A DNA stretch of 64,000 nt from Komagataeibacter xylinus NBRC 15237. GTDB taxonomy: Bacteria; Pseudomonadota; Alphaproteobacteria; Acetobacterales; Acetobacteraceae. Positions 18,714 through 29,833 of the stretch are shown in pieces; the stretch's first letter is position 1; every line of letters begins with the position of its first letter. Made by a program: the position numbers and the translations under genes. Below the pieces are notes generated by a model. It worked only from the letters and a program-made list of their open reading frames with translations, did no database searches and was not told where the DNA came from. The stretch spans positions 62,001-126,000 of the forward strand of contig NZ_BCTP01000005.1 in assembly GCF_001571345.1 (NCBI RefSeq), given 5' to 3'.

Positions 18714-19939
18714 GGGGTGTGTCCGTCAACATGTGGTGCGTTGAAAAAGGCTGTGATGCGCGCCACCAGGCGCTGCGCCACCTGCGTCTTGTCCAGCCGG
18801 GGCCAGTGGGTGCAGCCTGCCGCGTCGATCAGGTCGATCTCATTTTCAGCCCCGCCCATGATGCCGCTTTCAGGGCTGACATCATTGGCCACAATCCAGT
18901 CGCAGCCCTTGCGCAGGCGCTTGGCGGTGGCGTGTTCAACCACATGCTCGGTCTCGGCGGCAAAACCCACCACCAACCGTGGCCGCGCAGGCGAAGGCTG
19001 GCTCAGCGTGGCCAGAATATCCGGGTTGGGCACAAGGCGGAGCGCAGGCGGGGGCTGGCCTGCGGTTTTCTTGATCTTCTGGGGGGCTTCATCCACATGC
19101 CAGTCCGCCACGGCGGCGGTGCACACGGCAATATCGCACGGCAGGGCCTGCATGCACGCCGCCAGCATGGCGCGTGCCGTCTCGACGCGCACAATATGCA
19201 CGCCCTGCGGGTCGGGCAGGGTGGTGGGCCCGCTGACCAGCGTTACGTCAGCCCCGGCTGCCGCCAGCGCGCGCGCAATGGCATAGCCCTGCGTGCCCGA
19301 TGAGCGGTTGGCCAGATAGCGCACCGGGTCGATCGGCTCATGCGTGGGGCCTGCGGTGACCAGCGCGCGGCGGCCTGCAAGTGGCTGCGCGCCGTCCAGC
19401 CGGGCCAGAATGGCGGCAAGGATGGAGTCGGGCTCGGCCAGGCGGCCCGGCCCGTGCTCGTTGCATGCCATCAGTCCGGTTTCAGGGCCGACGAACGCCA
19501 CGCCACGGGCCGCAAGCGTTGCGATATTGGCCTGTGTGGCGGGGTGCTGCCACATCCGCGCGTTCATGGCAGGGGCCGCCAGCACCGGGGTGTCGGTGGC
19601 CAGCAGCACGGTGGTGGCGAGGTCATCGGCCAGGCCCGCGCTCATGCGGGCCAGAATATCGGCGGTGGCGGGGCAGACCACGATCAGGTCACTGCTGCGC
19701 GAAAGGGCGATATGGCCCATCTCGCTTTCATCGGTCAGGGAGAACAGGTCGCTGAACACGCGCTCGCCACTCAGGGCCTGAAGCGACAGCGGCGTTACGA
19801 ATCGCGCGCCACCTTCGGTCAGCACCGTGCGGACACGGATGCCGTTTTCCCTGAGCCTGCGGATGAGTTCGAGCGCCTTGTAGGCGGCGATTCCCCCACA
19901 CACCACCAGCAGGACAGAACGGTCTGCCCGTGCCCCCAT
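18710..19939 (-). CDS. coaBC: Bifunctional phosphopantothenoylcysteine decarboxylase / phosphopantothenate-cysteine ligase
   Basis: This encodes a 409-residue cytoplasmic enzyme for two successive steps of coenzyme A synthesis. The N-terminal CoaC half is an FMN flavoprotein with [17 protein letters not shown], the [18 protein letters not shown] segment and the substrate-recognition PAMNARMW. The C-terminal CoaB half begins near residue 190 with [29 protein letters not shown]. The start codon overlaps the ubiE stop by one base (TGATG) and the stop overlaps dut. In many alphaproteobacteria ubiB lies between ubiE and coaBC; here it is absent. Confidence 0.95.
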   Translation of the reverse strand: MGARADRSVLLVVCGGIAAYKALELIRRLRENGIRVRTVLTEGGARFVTPLSLQALSGERVFSDLFSLTDESEMGHIALSRSSDLIVVCPATADILARMSAGLADDLATTVLLATDTPVLAAPAMNARMWQHPATQANIATLAARGVAFVGPETGLMACNEHGPGRLAEPDSILAAILARLDGAQPLAGRRALVTAGPTHEPIDPVRYLANRSSGTQGYAIARALAAAGADVTLVSGPTTLPDPQGVHIVRVETARAMLAACMQALPCDIAVCTAAVADWHVDEAPQKIKKTAGQPPPALRLVPNPDILATLSQPSPARPRLVVGFAAETEHVVEHATAKRLRKGCDWIVANDVSPESGIMGGAENEIDLIDAAGCTHWPRLDKTQVAQRLVARITAFFNAPHVDGHTP

Positions 19940-20736
19940 CAGATCTTCCAGCCGGAATGGATGGCCGCGATCCCGCCCGAGAGGTTCTGGTAGGACACGC
20001 GTTCAAGCCCCGCCTCGCGCATCATGTCGGCCAGGGTTTCCTGATCGGGGAACATGCGGATGCTCTCGGCGAGGTACTGGTAGCTCTCGCGGTCGCCTGC
20101 AATGGCCGCCCCCATGCGCGGCAGCACGTGAAAGGACCAGGCATCATACACAGGCGCAAAGGCCGCGACCTGCACGCGTGAGAACTCAAGGCACAGGAAC
20201 CGCCCGCCGGGGCGCAGGATGCGATGCGCCTCGCGCAGCACCTGCAGCTTGTCGGTGCAGTTGCGCAGGCCGAAGGCGATGGAGACGCGGTCCACCGAGT
20301 TATTGGCCAGCGGAATGGCCTCGGCATCGACGGCCAGGAAGTTGAGGCCCGACACCAGCCCGCGTTCCATCGCGCGGTTGCGGCCCACGGTAAGCATGCT
20401 CACATTGATGTCGGACAGGATGGCAGGCCCGCCCCCGCCGCGCAGCCAGCCGAACGAGATGTCCCCCGTGCCGCCAGCCAGGTCGAGCAGCGACAGGTCG
20501 GGGTGGGGGGCGAGTTCGTTGACGAAAATCTTTTTCCATGCGCGGTGAATGCCCAGCGACATCACGTCATTCATGATGTCGTATTTGGAGGCCACGCTGT
20601 CAAAGACTTCGCGCACCATGGATTTCTTCTCGCGCAATGGCACATCGCGGAAGCCGAAATCGGTGGTATCCGCATGGCGGTCATCGGGACGGCCGGCGGA
20701 AGGGGAGGGATGGTATGGCTGGCTATTGTCGGTCAT
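19939..20736 (-). CDS. ubiE: Ubiquinone/menaquinone C-methyltransferase UbiE
   Basis: This encodes a 265-residue SAM-dependent methyltransferase that C-methylates the ring of the benzoquinol intermediate in ubiquinone synthesis. The family hallmarks are VREVFDSVASKYDIMNDVMSLGIHR-type residues near 42-65, the SAM site LLDLAGGTGDISF, and the later segments SIAFGLRN and LCLEFSRV. The N-terminal 25 residues are a low-complexity His/Pro/Asp leader. The gene diverges from mutM with only 29 bases between starts, so the two promoters must overlap. It heads the run ubiE-coaBC-dut-ABC permease-ABC ATPase. Confidence 0.93.
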   Translation of the reverse strand: MTDNSQPYHPSPSAGRPDDRHADTTDFGFRDVPLREKKSMVREVFDSVASKYDIMNDVMSLGIHRAWKKIFVNELAPHPDLSLLDLAGGTGDISFGWLRGGGGPAILSDINVSMLTVGRNRAMERGLVSGLNFLAVDAEAIPLANNSVDRVSIAFGLRNCTDKLQVLREAHRILRPGGRFLCLEFSRVQVAAFAPVYDAWSFHVLPRMGAAIAGDRESYQYLAESIRMFPDQETLADMMREAGLERVSYQNLSGGIAAIHSGWKI

Positions 20737-20765
20737 GATGCACAGGTATAACCCCAGATGAGGCC

Positions 20766-21620
20766 ATGCCGGAACTCCCTGAAGTTGAAACTGTGATGCG
20801 CGGGATGCGAGTGCATCTTGAAGGTCACACTATTTCCCGCGCCAGCACGCACCATACGGGGCTGCGCTGGCCGTTTCCGCCCGGTCTGGCCCGTGCGCTG
20901 GAAGGCCAGCGGATTGATGGATTCGCCCGGCGGGGAAAATATATCCTCATGACCCTTTCAGGCGGGATGGTGGTGGTGCTGCATCTGGGCATGTCCGGGC
21001 GCGTGCTGCTCTCGCGCCCCACGGCAGCCGGGCGTGCGGCCCCGCCCGCCCTGCACGAGCATCTGGTGATCGAGACCGCGGAGGGCGCGCGCTGCGGGCT
21101 GGTGGACCCCAGGCGCTTTGGCATGGTCGATCTGGTGCCGGCAGTGGAGGTGGAGCGCCATCGCCTGCTGGCAGGCATGGGCCCCGAGCCGCTGGGCAAC
21201 CGCTTTGGTGGTCCGTGGCTTGCGGCAAAGGGCCGTGGGCGGCGCACGAGCATCAAGGCGCTCCTGCTCGACCAGCGCGTGGTGGCGGGGCTTGGCAATA
21301 TTTATGTGTCCGAGGCGCTGTTCCGCGCGCGCATTCACCCCACGCGGGCGGCGGGCGCGATCAGTGCCGGGGAATATGACGAACTGGCAGCCCAGGTCCG
21401 CGCCGTGCTCGACGAGGCGATTGCCGCAGGCGGCTCAAGCCTGCGTGATTATGTGCAACCCGATGGGGAACTGGGCTATTTCCAGCATGCCTGGCGCGTT
21501 TACGGGCGCGAGGGGCTGGGGTGCCCCGATTGCCCCGGCCCGCCTGCGTGTGACGGGGTGGAACGCATCACCCAATCGGGGCGTTCGAGCTTCTTCTGCC
21601 CCCGATTGCAGGAGGCCTGA
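20766..21620 (+). CDS. mutM: Formamidopyrimidine-DNA glycosylase
   Basis: This encodes a 284-residue base-excision repair enzyme that removes 8-oxoguanine and formamidopyrimidines and cleaves the abasic site. The mature N terminus P2-E3-LPEVETV supplies the catalytic proline and glutamate, and K58 in RRGKYIL is the conserved lysine. The H2TH region includes [18 protein letters not shown]. The C-terminal zinc finger is atypical: the usual final CPxC is CPRL, while an extra Cys appears after the first CxxC ([10 protein letters not shown]), so four cysteines remain with altered spacing. The gene precedes rpsT and dnaA, a common alphaproteobacterial order. Confidence 0.94.
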   Translation: MPELPEVETVMRGMRVHLEGHTISRASTHHTGLRWPFPPGLARALEGQRIDGFARRGKYILMTLSGGMVVVLHLGMSGRVLLSRPTAAGRAAPPALHEHLVIETAEGARCGLVDPRRFGMVDLVPAVEVERHRLLAGMGPEPLGNRFGGPWLAAKGRGRRTSIKALLLDQRVVAGLGNIYVSEALFRARIHPTRAAGAISAGEYDELAAQVRAVLDEAIAAGGSSLRDYVQPDGELGYFQHAWRVYGREGLGCPDCPGPPACDGVERITQSGRSSFFCPRLQEA

Positions 21621-21643
21621 GACGATTTAGGCAAAGACTTGTC

Positions 21644-21672
21644 TTGACGAATACGGTCAGGGTGGACTAGAT
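21644..21672 (+). promoter_or_regulatory. Candidate rpsT promoter
   Basis: TTGACG (21644-21649) is a strong -35. At 17 bases' spacing the -10 is a weak CTAGAT (21667-21672). The position, about 80 bases before rpsT, suits a ribosomal-protein gene leader. Confidence 0.4.
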
Positions 21673-21750
21673 CGCCAGCCTGATATGGGATGTCCGCACG
21701 ATCGGGTGGCGGACCGCCGTAACCTGATTTATGCAGATGAACTGAGAGCA

Positions 21751-22020
21751 ATGGCCAATACAGCATCCGCGCGCAAGCGCATCCGTCAGAACGAACGCCG
21801 CAACGCCCGCAACACCGCACGTCTGTCGCGCGTACGCACCTTCGTGAAGAAGATTGAAACCGCGATCGCCACCGGCAAGAAGGACGACGCCGTGGTGGCC
21901 CTGCGTGAGGCACAGCCCGAAATGCAGCGCGCCGTTGGCAAGGGCGTTCTTCACGCCAACACGGTTGCCCGTCGTATTTCCCGCCTGTCCGCCCGTATCA
22001 AGTCTCTCGCTGCTGCGTAA
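21751..22020 (+). CDS. rpsT: 30S ribosomal protein S20
   Basis: This encodes an 89-residue, strongly basic three-helix protein that binds 16S rRNA in the body of the small subunit. The N-terminal [18 protein letters not shown] and the internal [18 protein letters not shown] are diagnostic. ATG 21751 is chosen because the family begins exactly here; the frame is open further upstream but that part is unrelated to S20. It is a single gene with its own promoter and terminator, upstream of dnaA. Confidence 0.97.
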   Translation: MANTASARKRIRQNERRNARNTARLSRVRTFVKKIETAIATGKKDDAVVALREAQPEMQRAVGKGVLHANTVARRISRLSARIKSLAAA

Positions 22021-22069
22021 GATACGGCTGGTTTCTTTCATCTGAAAGAAAGCTGGAAGTAATAAAGGA

Positions 22070-22109
22070 GGTCGTCTGTCGCCATTATTGGCGATGGCGG
22101 CCTTTTTTT
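22070..22109 (+). terminator. Rho-independent terminator of rpsT
   Basis: GGTCGTC (22070-22076) pairs with GGCGGCC (22096-22102), using two G-U pairs, around an inner GTCGCCA/TGGCGAT stem with a TTAT loop. Seven T residues follow at 22103-22109. This is the clearest intrinsic terminator in the window. Confidence 0.88.
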
Positions 22110-22165
22110 ATTATCAGCATCTTCATGGTGTGAACGGGTTTTGGCAGGGGCGGGGCAGATTCCCG

Positions 22166-22194
22166 TTGCTTCGCCCGATTCCGTGCTCTAAATT
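22166..22194 (+). promoter_or_regulatory. Candidate dnaA promoter in the rpsT-dnaA gap
   Basis: TTGCTT (22166-22171) and TAAATT (22189-22194) are separated by 17 bases and would give a leader of about 190 bases. The gap 22110-22387 shows no other gene and no exact 9-base DnaA box; CTGTGGGATAAG near 22275 is close but has an extra base. Confidence 0.38.
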
Positions 22195-22387
22195 ACGAGG
22201 ATAATTCCAGCGTCATCGGTTGTCCTGGCAGCAAGGGCCGGGCCGTGGGTCGTGCCAGTGGCACGGCTTGTGGCCTGTCCTGTGGGATAAGGGCCGGTGG
22301 CGCGGGGTGGTGGAATGGAGCGGGGTTACGGCAGGGACATGCGCGCAGGCGGTGTCCTTTTCGTGCCCCATGTGGCGGGGAGCGGAT

Positions 22388-23845
22388 ATGACGGGCGGAC
22401 TGGAAGGCTACGACGCAGTGGCGGAAGCCAACGCGCAGAAGAGTGTGCTCGCCATCCACTGGTCGCGCATCTGCGAGCGGCTGAAGGCCGAGGTGGGCGA
22501 AGTCGAATACCGCACCTGGCTGCGCCAGATCACGGTCGGCCCGGTGGAGGAGGACGAGATCACCCTCTACCTGCCCACGCGCTTTTTGCGGGACTGGGTG
22601 CGCGGCCAGTACGGCGACCGGCTTGGCGCGCTGTGGCATGCCGAAGTGCCCGCCATCCGCCGGGTCGAGCTGCAGGTGGCCCGCCCCGCAGCCCAGTCCG
22701 CCCCCGGGGCGCAGGATGCTACGCCCGCACCGGAGTCCGCCACGCCCCCGGTTGAACCGGCAGCCCCCGCGGCAGCGCCCGTCGTGGTGGAGAGTCCGCG
22801 CCAAGCCGAGGTGCGCAGCGACCTTGCGGCCCCGCTTGAGCCACGCTTTACGTTTGACACCTTCATCGTGGGCAAGCCCAACGAGTTCGCCTATGCCTGC
22901 GCCCGCCGCGTGGCCGAGCGCCCGTCCAGCCCCGGCTTCAACCCCCTGTTCCTGTATGGCGGCGTGGGCCTGGGCAAGACCCACCTCATGCACGCCATTG
23001 GCGCGGAACTGCTGCGCGGCGGCAAGGTCTCGGTGGCCTACATGTCGGCCGAGAAGTTCATGTACCGCTTCATCGGGGCCATCCGCTCGCAGTCCACGCT
23101 CGAGTTCAAGGACCAGTTGCGCTCCGTCGATGTGCTGATGATCGATGACCTGCAGTTTCTCATTGGCAAGGACAACACGCAGGACGAATTCTTCCACACC
23201 TTCAACGCGCTCGTCGATGCCGGGCGGCAGATCGTGGTCTCGGCCGACAAGTCGCCCTCCGACCTGTCGGGGCTTGAGGACCGGCTGCGCACCCGCCTTG
23301 GCTGCGGCATGGTGGCCGATATCCACGCCACCACGTTCGAGTTGCGCATTTCCATCCTCGAGGCCAAGGCCGCGGCCTCCGGCGTGGTGGTGCCAGCCAA
23401 GGTGCTGGAATTTCTTGCCCACAAGATCACGTCGAACGTGCGCGAGCTTGAGGGCGCGCTCAACCGGCTGATCGCGCATGCCAACCTGTTTGGCCGCCCC
23501 GTTACGCTGGAGGCAACGCAGGATGTGCTGCACGATATCCTCAAGGCGCATGACCGGCGCGTCACCATCGAGGAAATCCAGCGCAAGGTGGCCGAGCACT
23601 GGAATACGCGCCTGACCGACATGTTCTCCGCCCGCCGGGGCCGGGCCGTGGCGCGGCCAAGGCAGGTGGCGATGTATCTGGCCAAGCAGCTGACCAGCCG
23701 CTCCTACCCCGAGATCGGCCGCAAGTTCGGCAACCGCGATCACACCACCGTCATGTATGGCGTAACCAAGGTGGAGCAGTTGATGGCGCAGGACCCCGCC
23801 TTTGCCGAGGACGTGGAACTGCTGCGCCGCATGCTCGAGACCTGA
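22388..23845 (+). CDS. dnaA: Chromosomal replication initiator protein DnaA
   Basis: This encodes the 485-residue AAA+ initiator that binds DnaA boxes and opens the origin. Domain I (about 20-95) contains the ICERLKAEVGEVEYRTWL helix region. Domain II is a Pro/Ala-rich linker (about 100-145). Domain III has Walker A GGVGLGKTH (about 191-199), Walker B VLMIDDLQF and the sensor regions. Domain IV ends with the DNA-binding signature DHTTVMYG (D451 onward). ATG 22388 is preceded by GGGGAGCGG. A TTG at 22220 is in frame but would add a Trp/Cys-rich leader unlike the family. dnaN, recF and gyrB follow on the same strand. Confidence 0.97.
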   Translation: MTGGLEGYDAVAEANAQKSVLAIHWSRICERLKAEVGEVEYRTWLRQITVGPVEEDEITLYLPTRFLRDWVRGQYGDRLGALWHAEVPAIRRVELQVARPAAQSAPGAQDATPAPESATPPVEPAAPAAAPVVVESPRQAEVRSDLAAPLEPRFTFDTFIVGKPNEFAYACARRVAERPSSPGFNPLFLYGGVGLGKTHLMHAIGAELLRGGKVSVAYMSAEKFMYRFIGAIRSQSTLEFKDQLRSVDVLMIDDLQFLIGKDNTQDEFFHTFNALVDAGRQIVVSADKSPSDLSGLEDRLRTRLGCGMVADIHATTFELRISILEAKAAASGVVVPAKVLEFLAHKITSNVRELEGALNRLIAHANLFGRPVTLEATQDVLHDILKAHDRRVTIEEIQRKVAEHWNTRLTDMFSARRGRAVARPRQVAMYLAKQLTSRSYPEIGRKFGNRDHTTVMYGVTKVEQLMAQDPAFAEDVELLRRMLET

Positions 23846-23953
23846 CGCATTTCGGGCCTGCGCCCCTTTACCGCTGTTGCTTCGGGCTGCTAGACAGGTC
23901 TCCCCCGTTTTGTGCTTTTTCGGGCGCTGCGGGATGTGGAGGATATCGTACCG

Positions 23954-25078
23954 ATGAAGTTGAAGGCTGACCGCGTAACGCTGCTCAAGGCACTGGCCCA
24001 TATCCAGAGCGTTGCCGAGAAGCGCAATACCATCCCCATCCTGGCCAACGTGCTGATCAATGTCACCGATGGCGCCATGACGCTGACCGCCACCGACATG
24101 GAAATTGCCGTGGTCGAGGGCATGGCGGCGGAAACGCTGCGTGATGGCGCGGTCACGGCGCCGGCTGCGGTGCTGTACGAAATCGTGCGCAAGCTGCCCG
24201 ATGGCGCGCAGGTCGAATTCGACCATGCCGGGGGCGATGCGCCGCTTGGCCTGCGGGCGGGGCGTTTTGCCACCAGCCTCAACGTGCTCGATGTGGATGA
24301 CTTCCCCTCCATGATGGCAGGCAGCCTGCCGCATGAATTCAGCATTCCGGCCCAGGTGCTGCGTGGCCTGATCGACCGCACCCGCTTTGCCATCTCCACC
24401 GAGGAGACGCGCTACTACCTCAACGGCATTTTCCTGCATGTGGCCGAAGGCGAGGCCGGGCAGGTGCTGCGCGCGGTGGCGACCGACGGCCACCGCTTGG
24501 CCCGTGTCGAGACCGAACTACCACCGGGCAGCGAGGGCATGCCCGGCGTGATCGTGCCACGCAAGACCGTGGGCGAACTGCGCAAGCTGCTTGATGAAGG
24601 GCCGGAGCAGGTTGACGTTGCCCTGTCCGATACCCGCATCCAGTTCACCATCGGCAACATCACGCTGACCTCCAAGCTGATCGATGGCACGTTCCCCGAA
24701 TATGAGCGCGTGATCCCGCACGGCAATGACCGCATCCTGCGCGTGGGCAAGAAAATCTTTTCCGATGCAGTGGCCCGTGTCGCGGCCATCAGCCAGGAGC
24801 GTTCGCGCCCGGTCAAGCTGAGCATGGCGCATAACCTGCTCACGCTGTCAGCCGCCAGCCAGGATCAGGGCTCGGCCACCGAGGAACTCGACGAAAACCA
24901 CGTCTCCTACGATGCGCCTCCCATCGAGATCGGCTTTCAGGCCCGCTACCTCAACGACATTACCGACCAGGTGGAAAGGGAAGTGGAGTTCGCATTTTCC
25001 GACAGTTCCGCCCCGACCATCGTGCGCGATGTGGACAGCCCCTCGGCGCTGTACGTGCTGATGCCCATGCGCGTTTGA
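23954..25078 (+). CDS. dnaN: DNA polymerase III beta subunit (sliding clamp)
   Basis: This encodes the 374-residue ring-forming clamp that tethers the replicative polymerase to DNA. The three clamp domains are visible, starting with MKLKADRVTLLKALAHIQ and ending with the conserved hydrophobic C terminus YVLMPMRV that lines the clamp-binding pocket. Diagnostic internal segments include KRNTIPILANV and RYYLNGIFLH. ATG 23954 has an excellent ribosome site, GGAGGAT at 23938-23944. The gene is 108 bases after dnaA, with recF 22 bases downstream, so it is probably cotranscribed with recF. Confidence 0.97.
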   Translation: MKLKADRVTLLKALAHIQSVAEKRNTIPILANVLINVTDGAMTLTATDMEIAVVEGMAAETLRDGAVTAPAAVLYEIVRKLPDGAQVEFDHAGGDAPLGLRAGRFATSLNVLDVDDFPSMMAGSLPHEFSIPAQVLRGLIDRTRFAISTEETRYYLNGIFLHVAEGEAGQVLRAVATDGHRLARVETELPPGSEGMPGVIVPRKTVGELRKLLDEGPEQVDVALSDTRIQFTIGNITLTSKLIDGTFPEYERVIPHGNDRILRVGKKIFSDAVARVAAISQERSRPVKLSMAHNLLTLSAASQDQGSATEELDENHVSYDAPPIEIGFQARYLNDITDQVEREVEFAFSDSSAPTIVRDVDSPSALYVLMPMRV

Positions 25079-25100
25079 GCGCGCCTCCCATTACGGCAGC

Positions 25101-26225
25101 ATGGCCTGCATAACCCGGCTGACGCTGACGGATTTCCGCAACTACCGCCGCCTGTCGTGGCAGCCGACGCAGCCGGTCACGGTCATTACCGGGCCGAATG
25201 GCAGCGGCAAGACCAACCTGCTCGAGGCCGTATCGCTGCTCGTGCCTGGTCGTGGCCTGCGCTGCGCGCGCATGGATGAACTGCCCCGGCATGGTGCGGG
25301 CCTGTGGGGCGTTACGGCGCAGGTGGAGGGAATGGACGGGGATGAAGCCCTGTCCGTGCAACTGGCCACCGGGGCTGACCCGCTGCGGCCCGAGCGCCGC
25401 GTGTTCCGGGTGGATGGGCAGGCCCTGCGCAACCGCGATGGTATTGGCGAATATTTCTCGGCTGTATGGATCACGCCGCAGATGGATCGCCTGTTCCTTG
25501 AAGGGGCAGGGGGAAAGCGGCGCTTTCTTGACCGGCTGGTGCAGGCGCTTGAACCCGGCCATGCGCGTGAACTTGCCGCCCATGACCGCGCCATGGCCCA
25601 GCGCAGCCGCCTTCTGGCCCAGCGCAACCCCGACCCTGCCTGGCTTACCGCCCTTGAGCACACCATGGCCCGCCATGCGGTAGCCACCGTTGCCGCGCGG
25701 ATGGACATGGTCAGCCGCCTCAATACCGATGAGCAGGCGCTGGCCGATGGCTTTCCGGCCGCCCAGCTGGAACTGGAATGCGACATTGCCGCCCACCTCG
25801 CCACCCGGCCTGCGTTAGCCGTGGAGGACTGGCTGGCCGGGCAGATCGCGGGCACGCGCTGCATTGACCGCCAGCGCGGCGGCAGCCGTTTTGGCGCCCA
25901 CCGCACCGGACTTGCGCTGGCTGACCGGGTGAGCGGGCGCGCAGCCGCCCTGTCCAGCACGGGGCAGCAGAAGGCGCTGCTGCTGGGCATCGTGCTGTCG
26001 CATGCGCGCATACTCGCGGCATGCCGGGGGCAGGTGCCCATGCTCCTGCTCGATGAGCCGCTGGTGCATCTGGACGAAGCCCGCAGGCAGGCCCTGTTCC
26101 GCGCCGTGGGCCGCATGCGCACGGGCGTGTTCCTGACCGGAACGGACGCCGAACAGTTCGCCCCCCTGCGGGGCCATGCCGCATTCGAGGCGCCAGGGGC
26201 GGGTAATCTTGCCCATGAGGCCTGA
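25101..26225 (+). CDS. recF: DNA replication and repair protein RecF
   Basis: This encodes a 374-residue SMC-like ATPase that loads RecA at gaps in the RecFOR pathway. Walker A GPNGSGKTN is at 31-39. The family opening ITRLTLTDFRNYRRL is at the N terminus, and the C-terminal signature (LSSTGQQKALLLGIVLSHA) and Walker B (MLLLDEPLVHLD) complete the ATPase. The ATG at 25101 is unambiguous. It lies within the dnaA-dnaN-recF-gyrB block. Confidence 0.95.
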   Translation: MACITRLTLTDFRNYRRLSWQPTQPVTVITGPNGSGKTNLLEAVSLLVPGRGLRCARMDELPRHGAGLWGVTAQVEGMDGDEALSVQLATGADPLRPERRVFRVDGQALRNRDGIGEYFSAVWITPQMDRLFLEGAGGKRRFLDRLVQALEPGHARELAAHDRAMAQRSRLLAQRNPDPAWLTALEHTMARHAVATVAARMDMVSRLNTDEQALADGFPAAQLELECDIAAHLATRPALAVEDWLAGQIAGTRCIDRQRGGSRFGAHRTGLALADRVSGRAAALSSTGQQKALLLGIVLSHARILAACRGQVPMLLLDEPLVHLDEARRQALFRAVGRMRTGVFLTGTDAEQFAPLRGHAAFEAPGAGNLAHEA

Positions 26226-26241
26226 TTTGCGTGGGGAATGC

Positions 26242-26270
26242 TGGTTCCGACGGGCGGTTGGGGCTATAAT
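26242..26270 (+). promoter_or_regulatory. gyrB promoter
   Basis: A perfect -10 TATAAT lies at 26265-26270. The -35 position at 17 bases' spacing is a weak TGGTTC (26242-26247). It sits about 45 bases before the gyrB start, in the 90-base recF-gyrB gap. Confidence 0.5.
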
Positions 26271-26279
26271 GCATTCTGA

Positions 26280-28784
<2,505 letters not shown>

Positions 28785-28790
28785 GGCGGC

Positions 28791-29468
28791 TCAGGCAGGC
28801 CGTAACTCGCCTGCCAGATGCGGTAATTCGGAAATGGAATCGGCGCCCACCGTGGCCCCGGCCTCCATTTCCGGCTGCCCGTAGCCCCAGCGGGCAAAAA
28901 TGACCGGCACATGGGCGCCTGTTGCGCAGGCTACGTCGTTATGGTGGTCGCCTGTCATGAGGGCGCGGGCCGGGGTGCTGCCTGCCTGTTCAATGGTGCC
29001 CAGCAGGTGGCGCGGGTCGGGCTTGCGCACGCCAAAGCTGTCACCCCCGCCCACGGCGACGAACCATTTTTCCAGATCCATGACCTGAAGGATATGCCGT
29101 GCCGCCGCCACGGGCTTGTTGGTGCATACCGCCATGCGCCAGCCTGCCGCGTGCAGGGCCGCCAGCGTCTCGACCGTGCCGGGAAAGGGGCGGGAAAGGT
29201 CAGTTGAGTGGGGCGTGTAGCGTTCCATGTAGCGGGCCGTGGCCTCGGCGCGGTTGATGCGGGCGGCTGCGGGGCCGGCATGCTCGAGCAGGCGGCTGAC
29301 CAGCACGGCCACGCCATCGCCAATCATCGGGCGCACGGCCTCGGGTGTTACGGGCGGCAGGCCGTATTGCGCCAGCAGCCAGTCGGCGCAGGCCGCAAGG
29401 TCGGGCAGGCTGTCGATCAGCGTGCCATCCATATCAAAAACCGCCAGACGGGGAGGGGAGGATGTCAT
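28791..29468 (-). CDS. gph: HAD-family phosphoglycolate phosphatase
   Basis: This encodes a 225-residue HAD phosphatase. The nucleophile motif is D12-M-D14-GTLIDS, motif II is around VCTNK, and motif III/IV is RKPDPRHL followed by MTGDHHNDVACA. The cap of type C1 and the overall sequence fit Gph, which removes 2-phosphoglycolate formed by DNA 3'-end repair or Rubisco side reactions. ATG 29468 has AAAGGCG upstream; an earlier in-frame start would add eleven residues. Other small-molecule phosphatases of this subfamily cannot be excluded. Confidence 0.88.
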   Translation of the reverse strand: MTSSPPRLAVFDMDGTLIDSLPDLAACADWLLAQYGLPPVTPEAVRPMIGDGVAVLVSRLLEHAGPAAARINRAEATARYMERYTPHSTDLSRPFPGTVETLAALHAAGWRMAVCTNKPVAAARHILQVMDLEKWFVAVGGGDSFGVRKPDPRHLLGTIEQAGSTPARALMTGDHHNDVACATGAHVPVIFARWGYGQPEMEAGATVGADSISELPHLAGELRPA

Positions 29469-29591
29469 TATGAACGCCTTTGACTGTCTGGCGTTCAGCA
29501 AGCCTCACTGCGGGCTGCCCTGCAAGTCATAAGAGATTGTCCGAGAGACTGTCTGAAAAGTCAGCCCGGAAAACATCCAGAAATCATAAGG

Positions 29592-29667
29592 AGGTTTTTG
29601 GTGAAGCTTTTTTCGAAATGCTTCAAAGAGCGCCGTCTTTTTGAAAAAGGGCGGCACCCGGAAACCT
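29592..29667. repeat. Dispersed two-hairpin repeat, forward orientation, in the 29469-29833 gap
   Basis: The ends AGGTTTTTGG and CCGGAAACCT form a terminal inverted repeat around two hairpins (GAAGCTTTTTTCGAAATGCTTC and GCGCCGTCTTTTTGAAAAAGGGCGGC). This copy lies between divergent genes (gph and glmU), where a terminator has no obvious use. The gap also holds an AT-rich stretch (29690-29735) that probably contains the glmU promoter, although I cannot fix its boxes, and a lone TTGACA at 29795-29800 without a matching -10. Confidence 0.78.
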
Positions 29668-29833
29668 CATCAGGGGTGGTTGTGGAAAAAATGATGGACC
29701 GAAAAATTTCATTTTTTGTCAGTATGTTATTTTTTGTTCGCCATCCCGTAGCATGCAGACATCCGAAGTGATGCGCCTGCGTGCGGATAAGGGTTTGACA
29801 GGGCAGTCAGGTGCGGAGTACCCGCACACTGCC

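Noticed and set aside
22110-23953. Replication origin with DnaA boxes around dnaA
   Set aside because: No exact TTATNCACA box was found in the gaps flanking dnaA, dnaN or gyrB. CTGTGGGATAAG and TTATCCGCTG are imperfect. In many alphaproteobacteria the origin is not next to dnaA.
22193-24493. Long open frame antisense to dnaA-dnaN
   Set aside because: It mirrors the coding bias of dnaA and dnaN and has no recognisable domain.
29530-29570. Insertion-sequence end remnant (GAGACTGTCTGAAAAGTCAG)
   Set aside because: It recalls IS5-type termini, but there is no second end, transposase fragment or target duplication.
29795-29823. TTGACA as -35 of a glmU promoter
   Set aside because: No -10-like sequence follows at 16-18 bases, and the resulting start would fall at or after the start codon.
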